64,000 nucleotides of DNA from contig NW_020825288.1 in the NCBI RefSeq assembly GCF_003286085.1, positions 6,758,001-6,822,000 on the forward strand, in the 5' to 3' direction. The stretch is from Drosophila persimilis. Its lineage: Eukaryota > Arthropoda > Insecta > Diptera > Drosophilidae. The notes under the pieces were generated by a model. That model worked only from the letters and a program-made list of their open reading frames with translations, searched no databases and was not told the origin of the DNA. Numbering within the stretch: the stretch's first letter is position 1; every line of letters begins with the position of its first letter. Position numbers and translations under genes: made by a program. Shown piece after piece: positions 14,701-26,700 of the stretch.

Positions 14701-17700
14701 GTAAACATGCCCTTTACTAAAAATAGTACACCCGGCAACGTTCTGCTCGAAGGAAAATCGAGAAAGCTAAATGAAAATAATTAGTTAATATTTTTGGTCC
14801 GCGAAACCAAACAAAACACAAGAGAAATGTGCGTGTAGAGAACCTTGAGCAAATAAACAAAAAAAAAAAAAAGCCCAGAAATTGGGCTAAAAAAAAGTTT
14901 AGACAAATGATGAGTGAGAGAAGCTTTGAGGTTAGATTTATGGGAAAATAAAATTTCCAAAAGCAACAACGCGCCAAAAAAGAACAGCAAAAAGAAAGGC
15001 CGAGCAATACATACCCTTGCGGATAGAAAATTATTTGGGTAACCAGATGATATACCAGTGATTCGATGATGGTTCTTATGAAAGATATGAATATCAGGAA
15101 GAGTCATAAAGGTGTATTCTCAAAGGAGTTTGGCCCTCTTGCATATGAAGAGTATATATCGATTATGTCTTTATATGAAATGCTCGAAAACCCGTGTATC
15201 GAAAAGAGAGCAATCGAGGATGCCGTTGCCGGTGCCGGGTCCCAAAATAGCTTTAATCTTTATTTACTCTAGCCGTTTTTTGTTGTATTTATTTCACTTT
15301 CCTTTTTGTGCACTTACCATTGGGTTTTTTTTTTAACTTTTTGAGCAGACAGAAGCGTGTCAGAATTTTGATATACGAGTATTTGTTTGAGATGAACTCG
15401 TGTGTGCAGCGAGTCGAACGGACGATTGTCGGCCATAAAAACTATGATATAATATATTCAGAGTAGCAACAACGAGGAAACAATAAAATTGTTTAATTAA
15501 TTTACCAAAAAAGCAAAAGAAACCAAGCGAAAGCCAAAAAAACTACAAGTAAAATTGCAATAAAAATTGTGATATATGCAAGGCATAAACAAAAAAATTA
15601 TAAATATATATACCAGCAATTTGACAATAAATAAAGCACAAAAAAAGAAGAACAGAACATGATATTAAATATGTAAAAATAAAAAAATAAAAATAAATAC
15701 AAACGAAACACTAAAATAATAACTGTGGCACATGTGGGGGTCGAGAGCTGAGTGCCGTGCCGTGCCGTGCCGTGCCTCTGTCTGGCCGGGAAAATGTTGT
15801 CTGATGGATTTATTAGCTGCGACTAGACATCCTTACACAGCCAGATACTGAGACAGATACAGATACAGATACAGAGGCATATATTTCTTGTATTTCTAAG
15901 ACGCTTGTGACACTATTTCGAGCGATTGGAATTTGGAGAACAGCCGGCGGCAACTGAATAAATGTGTAGGATAAAATGGCGTTAATTTCTTTGCTAAATA
16001 TCTCTGAACCGTAAATAAATAGCGGAAAATGTGCTCACAGCTAAGTGGGGGGTGTTAAAATATTAAGATGATGTGTATTTGCATTAGCATAATGCATTAG
16101 TGGGCTACCATACGAGAAGGGGTCACCACTCGACCTTCCGTTAGCTGCACTGCTTGGCCAGTCATTATGGAAACCGTTAATAGATATGTAAATCTCTCCG
16201 CTGACAGACCAGGTTGACTGTTGACGCATATGCAAAACACGAAGAAAGAAAACGTGTCGGAAGTTGCACGACAGCAAAACACGCTGAAATTCTCATAACT
16301 CTCGTTTAACATTTATATAACATTCGTATGATTACTTGCTGTTCGTGTTTTTCTTATTTATTTTTTTTGTTTTTTGGTTAATTTTGCCTTTGTTTTGTTG
16401 CTCTTTCTTTTGTTTGGGGCACCGGGCCGCACGCGTTGCGATTGCGCTTCCTTTTGCGGGCCATTGTTGCTTCCGTTTACTGTAAAGATCATTTGTTATG
16501 TGGAAAGGCTGCCACCTCGCCACCTCGCCACCCCCCCCTTGCAGGGCAGACCAATCAATTTTAATTATCGAACAAATTAATCAGTCGCAACTTTCGTATC
16601 ATTAAGATTAATGATGTCGGTCAAGTTGGGTGGCAACGGCAATGGCCACACAGGCAACACAGGCAACGCTCTAGAACGATCTAGACGATCTGACGACTTA
16701 AGGATACCCGGTATCTATCGATATTTTAATTATAACAGAAATGAATTGAGAATTATTTAATGCAAAATATGAAATTTCATCATTCTGATTATAATTTATT
16801 ATAATGATAGCCCCTGCGGTGCTATATCTTTAAAATTGTGGATACCACAGCGGGGGAATCACAGAAATATTCTCAATAATTATGTGGCTCTTTCGATATT
16901 TCAAGTATTTAAGGCATGCGAGCATACCCCTGTGCTCTTCGAGTACTGGGTATAACAATAGACCTATCTATCGCTAGCACTGGCTATGCAAATACCGCAC
17001 TTGGCTGAACCCGAACCCGAACTCGAACTCGAACCGAGTGCGAACTCGAACTTGAGTGTATCGCCACGAGCCGTGGCAAATGCGATTAAGGCGCGTATTA
17101 ATTGCTCGTTTAATTAGGAGCCGAGAGCGATGGGCCAGGAGTATTTCCCAGTCCCTAATGCCAGTTCTCAGTTCCCCATCTTGATTCAAAACAATAAATA
17201 CTTGTCGCGTTTCGCAGAGTGCACTGACCCCCCGACAAAATAATTTTGATATGCCCGACACACACATACATACACACACACACACATATGTATACCAAAG
17301 CATAAAGAAATGCTTATGCCGGCTGATTCATATGTCCCGTTGCCATTGTTTCGGGGAATCGACGGAGAGACGAAAATCAAATTCACAAATGCAGTTGGGT
17401 CAGTGACGTGCGTCAACCATTAACCATCAGCCGTCAACGAGGATCCGACGTATCCGACAGATACAAAATGTCTGCGCCTCGAAAGACTCTGCTCTGCGGC
17501 GACTGCCTTGTAATGAATAATTTATAAAATGCAGACGCAGGCTGACTCTCATCCGTCTCTCTCTCTGTCTCTGCTCGAAATCTGAATGAATTGCTCTTTT
17601 TAGCATGCACTTCATGGACCTGAGTGGAGGAGGAGCAGGAGGGCCTGCTAATGAACCGCTGGCGACTGGCAGACTGAAATACGAGCAGAGCAGGCTCGAG

Positions 17701-20700
17701 CATATGTTCATGCAAATTTTCAGCGATTAAAAAGCCATAAATTACAGTATCAACGCAAAGCGTTGAGGTTAATTGACAGACGGCCAGACAAACTCGCCCA
17801 GCACCAGACCCAGCCACAGACCCAGCCCCATCCCCAGACAGAGACGGAGACAAAGAGAATAGTGCTCTGAAATGAACGTTGCACATAAAATAAAACAAAA
17901 ACAAAAAATGACAATAATTAGAAAAAATGAAACCGTCCGAAGGTTTCTCAAAAGCTTTTCCGCATTGTTCGAAGCCTGCTCTGCACTCTGCCAGTGTCAC
18001 ATGTTCTTCGGATTACACATCTGCCTCCCTGGTGTCCCCATTGAGTGGCTGGGCTTCGCCGGAACCGAATACAACCCAAAGTCGAGTTGGTCTTTTTCCA
18101 TGGAAGAGCATTCTAGTGCTGGCCGACGAAATTCCCACAGATATGCTTACTCAGGAGGAATGCCAAGGGTGCCCAACCAATTGACCAGCAACGAAATCGA
18201 TACAGCTCGGGGAATCTTCCTCAGAATAAGCCGAAGATTGATACTTTTAATGTTTTAATGTTTCCTTAATGCGATGATTGATGTGGCGCCATTCCACGCC
18301 AATGAAAAGTGCAGTGCGGCGACAGTGACACTGACAATGACGAGGGACCGCGCCCCCAACCCCACCTTTGACAGACAGACAGACAAATCCACATTCTGAG
18401 AGCACTGAGCACTGACAAGATCCTTGGCACGCTCTTGGAATGCTCGCCAGTTGGCTGGATATAAACCAGGCACTTCATAAAATTCGCATAAAATCATAGC
18501 AAAATTCCCCAGCGAAACATAACCGATCGATGCTAATGGGGGGCCCATGGGCAGATTCCACATAGCTTTTTATTTCTCTGCTCAGATCCCTCTTCATTGT
18601 ACTTTGAACGCCTCCCCGCAATGCCAGCATTTAAAATAAATGGCATTGCTCTCACCTGAGGGTATATTTTCTTTATCCCGCTGAAAGTCTTAATTGCCCA
18701 AAGTGTGCCTCGTTTTTCAACTCATAATTTCCTAGTGGTATTCGTAGATATTTAAAGAGTGCCCCACCAGCCATCGTGTGAATCAGCCATTGACCATTCA
18801 CCTGCGAATAGAACTGGGAATTTTGGTCTGTGTGTGGCACAGGGAAAATCATATAAATGTCTGACTATTTTTATTTAATTACCGCGAATATTTCACTCAT
18901 CAGAGACGTGTGCGTGTGTTTATAGACTTGGAAAATATTGGCTTTATGGACTAGCCCTGCCCAATGACTCAAGTCGGAGACGGGATATTACGAAAGGTGC
19001 CAAAAGACGTGTCCGAGGCACCTCACGTGCTCGTCTGGCTGCAGTTAATGGACGAGGCCTCCGTATTTGGCTGACGTTTTTCCAATTCTTTCGTGGAAAT
19101 GCAATTCATCAAACTACTCGTTTGGCATTCAATTGGGAATTTCTGATTAGCTTGACAGTCAATTTCGCTTCGTCAAAATAAAACCCCTTCAGTTGTAATT
19201 TGCCAGCGCATTGTCAACGTCGATGTCGATGTCGATGTCAAGGCAAGGGAAGACCCCCACCAAACATTCAATCCAATCACAATGCTCGTAACGATCAACG
19301 AGAGAGTCAACAACATGTTTACACGATCAACAGCCACGACAAGGATGATGGTATCGAATGGGAGTATGGGAATGGATGGGGTCTGGGGTATGGGGTATGG
19401 CAATAGCTCAATTGAGATGTCAGACTGTGGCAGCTGCAGCTCGTAACTCAAACGCATAATCAGAGACAATTAAAAAATTGCACTCCCAATGCCGTACAAG
19501 GCAGAACAATGCAAAAAACAAATTTAAGAAAAAACGCGTAGTCTTTGGTGACCGAAGCGTGATATACCCTGTATTGGCAGCATCTGTGCAAGGATATGAT
19601 AATAAGATCGGTAGAAAAAAAGCAAACAGAACGTGGCATGGCGTTGGCGTTTCAAGTTTATTCAAATTTCCTTTCAGCACCCAAACTACGAGTACGTAAA
19701 CGGTACACGATGTTTGTTTGTTCGACGAAGAGATATGTCTGAGGATAGCACATGGTCAGCCGGCCGGCAAACAGACAAGACAATGATGCTATTGTTGCCA
19801 CAAGGCAGCCAACCGATACAAAGGCTGAGCGTCTGATCGGTTGAGCGCCGCATCAGGTATGCCCCAGACGTGTCCGTGTCCGTGTGCGCATTTGTTTTCA
19901 TTGTGGCAAGATTGAGAAGATTTTTGATATATTTATGACACGAACGACAATGCAAATGCTGCTGCTGCTCCTCCTCCTCCAGTCGTGTCATTGACACTGA
20001 GACAAGACAAGGATCCCCAGTCGATCTGTGGAGGGGCTCGCTGATACGCCGCGTTTACGCCTACCGCATTCCAAAGGCCAATTACGTTTGTTTAGACTTG
20101 GAACAGCTATTATTTAAATTAATAGAGCTGCTGCTTTTAATGTGCAACCTGAGCGAACCACATCGAAAATAAACAACAATAATAGAAGAATGGTTTGTTT
20201 TCCGCCGCAGGCATTCCTCCGCCGGTTGCTAGGGCCCTATATACATATATCGACATATCGATATCCACATTCCCATCCACACCTTGTTTCCTCCCATGGG
20301 CCATCTGTTCTCTGCAGCACGCCACCCAACCACCACCCACCAGCCCCCAGATTCGGAGAAGCGCCAGCCTTTGAAGTGGCAGCCCCGCAACAAAGTTGAG
20401 GGGATTTCGTTAATTTACAGCGTTTTATAAGAATATTAAACGGTTGCTCCCCAGTCGAAGGTGCGACCCCAGGTGCAGAGCAGGTTGGACCCGCAGGGGG
20501 GGGGGCTCGTGGCCGGTTCGCACACACCTTCTGGCATCGACTCGGTCTGTCCAAATAAACACGCACACACTTTGTAAGCGTCGGAAAGTGAATAAATATT
20601 TGTAATTTATATGTTTTCGGCCGGCGTGGGCAACAAAACTGCAGATACAATAAATAAATCGAACGTGAGAATGTGTTGGGGAACGCATAAGGCTGAATGG

Positions 20701-23700
20701 CACGCCGAATGCGCTCCGATCCGATCCGCTCCGTTTCGCCGAATCAAGGTTCGAGACGGGAAGTGTGTGCATAGCAAGTTTTTCGGCGAAGCATCCCCCC
20801 CCCCACTCCCAGCGGAGGCAGGGGTCACTCACCATATCGTAATTTCACATTCAGCAATCCATGTACAATGTTCACTAATTAATCAATAATATCGGTCTTG
20901 AACAACAAAAACCCACTGCCTACTGCCCGTGTACGTGCTGTAGTGCATACAAAATCGAGTCTGAAAATTGCGCATACGCAGCGTATGACCATAGAAACGC
21001 TGTGTGTTTGTGTGCTTTTCTTGCCACTCACAAAAGTGTGCCAAATAAATCAAAAGCGAACCCATTAAGGCATGTATTAAATTAACCCAGAATAAACAAA
21101 CAAAAAACGCAATCAATTCGAATGACAAAAACCGCCATCCAATGGCCAGAGATGCAGTTTAATGGTGCATAAAATCTTTACGATGCCTCTTCGGCTGGAG
21201 TCCAGGCTGCCAGGAAAGAGGTGCGCTGAATCATTGTCTATATATTTAATTCAATTGCATCCATCCTGTATACTCGTGCCCTGGTTGGGGGTCTGCTGGC
21301 AACAGTTTTTTAATTCTTTCTGTTTTCTTTTATTTTTTGTGCAAATTTTATGAAATTAAAGGTAAACAATGTTTGATTATTTTATAGTTTTGAAACGATC
21401 GGAATATACAAACACATATATATACATATATATATATATATATATGCCAGTTAATTTCAAGGTTAAACACGCAATAATTAACTCGGCGAAATTGTGCTGG
21501 GGGTCGGCGCGGCCCCAGACGTCTTCGGCCCGCCATGTGCTGTGCTGGGAGCAGTGCTGCCGATTTTTTCTTCAAGTAAGAAATAGCTTTTTTTTCTGAT
21601 CAAATTTGGCAGCACTGGCCTGGAGGCTCGTGGGCCATAAACAAATGGAGGAGCCGCCGCCTCTCGACACGGGGGGGCACTGGGAACTACGGCAAACATA
21701 TGGCAGACGGAGGCGTTGTCCAGCCAGCCAGCCAGGCGACCATCCCACCAGACGGCCAAGTACCCCAAGCAGTCAAGCAGTCAAGCAGCCAGCCCCAGAC
21801 AAGCGACCCCGGTCTAATGCATTTTCTAGCCCATTTTCAATTAAATTTTGTGCGTTCTGGCCAAGGTTAATTGATTGAATTTGCGATGATGGCTTTCAAT
21901 TGGGAATACTGAAGTTATAAATGCACTTCAGCTGAATGCTGATTTCAATTTAGATACACGGCATCCGGCGCACAGTGCACTGCAAATGCATTTTGTATAC
22001 AAACGAATGGTTCCATGACAGCATGGTCATATTCGGGCGCTGATCTAACGCCAATGCGTGGGGGATTCACCGGATGACAAGAGTTTTTCCCCAATTTTGG
22101 GGCCCGTGGGCCCGTGGGCATTGGCTTTTCCAATGAAGTACACAGAAACAGATTTTATGGGCATGTTTTCATTATCGTTGTATTTCTGTGTGTGTATGTT
22201 TTGTTTTTGTTTTCGTCTTGCCAATGTCTGTTTGCCCTGCTTCCAAGGACTCCGCTCGCCGCGATTCTCCGCCCAAAAAGGCAAATGGGAAAAACATTTC
22301 CACTGAAATGCTCTGCTGCAAATTGAAAATATTTACAAATAATTTGGCCGGCACTGACCAATGCGCGATTCCACCTAATTCCTGTGTTTGCGAATGTTTG
22401 CTTGACCGGTCGGCCGTTGGTCGGTTGTATTTAAGACAATTCCCAATTTGGCGCGCCTTCAATAGGGTTTTCGATTCTGTTTGCGGCAGTCACGCATCGC
22501 GCATGCATAACGGCCCCAAGAAGCACGCCCATAAAGTCTACAAGTTTATTTATCATTCGCCAGAAACACACGCGCCCCAAATTCTACAAAGTGCAGTTGG
22601 AAAATCGCATTGCAAAATGCATGTTGCATGTTGCATATAAGGTTCGAATGGGCGGCAGGATATAAATAAGTGTGAGACCACGGGTGCCTCCACCCTCCCA
22701 AATTGCAGTTGAAATCCAAATCCAAACCGCAATCGAAAACGAATGACGTGCATTCGAGCTATCGAATAATTCTGTGCGCCTGTGATTTATCCCAAATATG
22801 TGGCTGCTAATTTGTTAATTTGTAGTTGGGTTCCCCCCATTTTTATGATCGCGTCCATATGTGGTGCGAGGAGCGCATGCGCAAATGCCATGCCATTAAG
22901 TGAACACACACAAATGTTGAGTATACGGCGCGTTGGCCAAATGCGGAGCAGGGCGCCTGCTTTTGTCCAGCAGCGTTGCAATTAAGTCATTAAATACAAA
23001 TTATCAGCGACAATTGCTGCCTCAGCCTCAGCCTCACTCTGGCATCGCCACTAGTCGTGTAATTAAGTGAATATTGCGCATACGCCGCGTTGTCTGACCA
23101 GGCCCGTGGCCTGCGCACGCATTCCCCGTCCCAGTACCAGTCGCAGTCACAGTCGTCGAAGCAGACACTTAACACCTCGTCGAACCAGCCAATTAGACGG
23201 CCAAAGGTGGTTTACATGAATCGACGATTCGTGTCGGCGAAGAGTGCGGGCCCAGGTCGATTCGATTCGATGCTGCGTGCCCAGGCGGCCTTCACGACGC
23301 TCCCGGGGACAGACTGAGCGACGCCGTGGCTCTGCAGACAGTGTGTCGGCCAGAGTTTGTGGCCATTGGCATAAATTATAGCACACGGCAATATAAAGCG
23401 ATCGGCTGACACACAAATCGCTTGCTTGTTTCCATTCCCAGTCAGGTGTAAACAGGTTTGTCCGAGATGCTTCTCTGTTGCTGTTGCTGTTGGTGTTGCT
23501 GCCGCCCCATCGAATTGGTCAATTAGTCAGAGAGCCCAGCAACCACTTCGCCTTAATAATAAATTAAGCCAAGTGGAAATGAACCATCCGAAGATGTGTA
23601 TACAAAAATATAACACAAGACCCTAAAATAAAGAAGAACGGCACAGGCAAATCCAGGGGCTACTTAACTTGCCGTTGATAAAGGCAGAAGGCAGAAGGCA

Positions 23701-26700
23701 CGCAGACCCATACCCATACGCATTGCATTTGCATATTTATAAGGCTGCCCCGAAACAAGTTAATAAGCAGCTCTTCCAACGCATGCATAACTAACCAATG
23801 AGAGATAAAAACAGAGATCGCCAGAACGGCTCTTTAATTAAATACATAAAGAGCCTGAGCCTGGGCCTGAGGAGCGCCGTGAATATCTTTTGGGGCATCT
23901 GCGGCATGCGCGATTTGCATTGCAAATCTGCCTGAACAGGCATTTAAGCACTGGATGGAATTTATGATAAGCCTCACACCAAGCAGATACGGCGGAGTCT
24001 TTGCCTGGCTATCGATCTGTGGCTTGACCGATAAAAGTGTACCACTCGTGCAGTTCAAACAGTTCTTGAAAAGGAAATACCCGCCCGCAAAAGTATGCAA
24101 TCATACCCGTGGCTATCTCTATAGATAACCTTTAGATTAGCTATCACACCCACACTGCTTTCATTCATAAACACCCGTACTCGTATATAGTATAAGGGCA
24201 ACGCATGGCTGGAATTACGTATAAAATGCGGCAGTTCTGATCAATTACGTGACTCTCCCGAGTGTTGCTATCTGTGGCTGGGCGGATTATCTTCTGGTCG
24301 GTCGTTAAAATGGTCTCAACTCTAGGACCGGGCGCAAGCATTAAAGTTAATTCGAATTTTATGGCGCATCATCTTGAGCAATTTTCAATAAAAGCTAATT
24401 TTTCGATGGTGCTTTCGGTGGCGCTGACAAAGACGGACAGAGAGGTCAATAACTATTGACATTTTGGAGGACAAGTTGAAGGTTTATTCCGTAATTATGA
24501 TCTCGTTTATATGTATGTAGTATTTCCTCTACATTTGTGGTCTACGGAATCCTAATCTACTCTAGAAACCGCAAAAAAATTGTTTAGAAAAATGCGCTCA
24601 CATGCCTCACCGGCGGGATCATCAGTGTTCTTTGATCCATACATCTTTTTTGGCAAACAAAAATCGTCTAATCGTCTGGGATGGTACCACAATATTTGAC
24701 AGGGGGGGGGCGAGGGGCATAACAAATGTGTCGGCGGTCACAGAGTTCACAGAGCTGCCATAAAATTATGTAAAATACTTCGTCTCGTCATTTAGCGGAA
24801 ATAATTCGCTAATTTCGCGGGGGAATTTTAATTTATTTGCGCTGATACATGAATTGTCTAAGGCAATATCGCAGAGGTGCCAACAAAGAGCTCTCACACA
24901 AATTTACAAATTAGTGGCATTTAATTTTTTTCCTTTCCTTTTTTTTTTGTGGCCGGCGGGGTACTTTTTGGTTTTTTTTTTGCATTTGTTTTATGTCTGA
25001 AATGTACACAAAAATTGCCGCTGGCACACTTTACACCTCAGCGCTTGAAAATTTTGCTTTAAACAAAAAGTGCAAAATTTTTGGCGGTGCGAGGAAGTGT
25101 TTTCAACAGCTTTGCCGGTCGGGGGCTGCAGCCAAAGGCCAGCGCCGGGGGCAGCTATGCCTCTCTGCCTCTGCCGCTGCCTCTGCCGCTGCCTCTGCAT
25201 TTGTCTGATCTGCGTATCTCACAGGTGGTCAAGGTATCTGGTGGTATCATCAATAATTCTTTCAAAAGTCAATCACTCAAATCAGCCCCCGTCATGATAG
25301 GCCGTTGGGGCAGTAGAGCGTGGAACGTGCCCAAGCACTTATCTGGGCAGCTTTCCAGCCACCCATTAATCGAAATCCGCCTCGAAGGTGTGAGAGAATG
25401 CTGGGCAGTATGGACGTACAAACCACAGACCACAGACCACAGTCCCGGACTAAACCTCTGTTTTCTCTGTATTTTTCGCTCCGTTACAGCTCGTGCTGAA
25501 GAAGAGGTGTGAATGGTGGTTCTACCGGTACAAGTGCAGCCAAAAGATGTCCACACACTGGCGACAACACGCCTGCCTGTACGCCTGTGCGCTCGTCTTC
25601 CTGACGGCCCTATTGTTCCTGTTTTTCAACGGCCTGCCGAGCGGCCATAAGGCCAGGCTGGAGCTGCCCAAGGGCAACCAGTCGCCCGCACAGTACCCGC
25701 CCGCCGTCACCCCCCTGCTGTTCCCAGTCACGGACCCACCCAACAGCGACGCGGACGGCTTCGAGGACATTGGCAAGGAGGAGCTCAGTGCCTTTGTGGT
25801 CCCCACCAAAGTCTACAACTACAGTCTCAACGAAGACGACTTGCTCTTCGAATCGAAGCGAAACAACGACATCAACAGTTTCCTTAAAGGTGAGAGGAGT
25901 AACATATCCCCCCTCTTGGACGCCTTCTCATCCTTGCGCTTGCAGACTCCTCGCCCGCATTCAGCATGACGGGCACATTTCGCAGCAGGTCGCACCAGAT
26001 CTGGGATCCACATCCGGAGTACAATCTGCATGCGTTTGGCCGCGGACTGCATCTGGTGCTGCACCAGGACACCTCGTTCATACCGAACGACATGATACCC
26101 CTGATTCGCATACTCAGCAACCGGACAGACGGAGCAGCGTCGGAAGATGGCGACCAGGAGCAGGAACAGGACCAGGAGCAGCAGCACTATCTGGGCTGCT
26201 ACTACAAGGGCTACGTCGAAGGCGACTCCCACTCGGCGGTGGCCGTTTCGCTCTGTGGCGGCATGGTAAGGCCAACAAGTGGCACAGAATGACCTTCGCA
26301 AAGCCATTTGCATCGCATTTACATTTCGCAAATTATGCTTATCAATATATCGCCGAATATGACTACTAATAAGCCCCCCTTAATACCCCCCCCTTAATCC
26401 GCGCCAGACTGGTTATATCAAAACGGGTTTCGGCACACTGCTCATTCAGCCGGTCAACCAGACCAGCAGCGACGAGGTCTTGCACCGCGTCTGGCGGCAC
26501 TCGCAGCGCAATGCCAGACACGCTGTCTCCAAGCTCGAGCTGGGCCTGGACGCACTGGAGCCACTGGAGCTGGAGCTTGAGCGGCAGCTGCGTGACAGCG
26601 TGCCCCGCAAGCTGAAGCGCCGCAAGCGCCACTTCACGGACATGGACAATCAGCTGTACACCCTCGAGGTGCTGGTGGCCGTCGACTCCAGCATGGGCCG

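Larger units (their letters stand above)
1454..25489 (+). other. Intron 1 of AdamTS-A (about 24 kb)
   Basis: Donor CAG/GTAAAG after codon 118 and acceptor TTACAG before exon 2, phase 0. I found no nested protein gene: the short ORFs lack codon bias, family motifs or consistent splice sites, and I recognised no tRNA or snoRNA. Contents noted separately: a degenerate DINE-1 copy near 2.2 kb, several microsatellites, a fold-back element near 16.7-16.9 kb, and two A-rich 5'UTR-like stretches near 13.7-14.1 and 15.4-15.7 kb. A first intron this long in a developmentally regulated gene probably holds enhancers, which cannot be read directly. Confidence 0.85.

Noticed and set aside
17872-18258. 128-codon ORF in intron 1 as a nested gene
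   Set aside because: The composition is mixed, no family is recognised, and an alternative frame is equally open; there are no promoter or splice signals around it.
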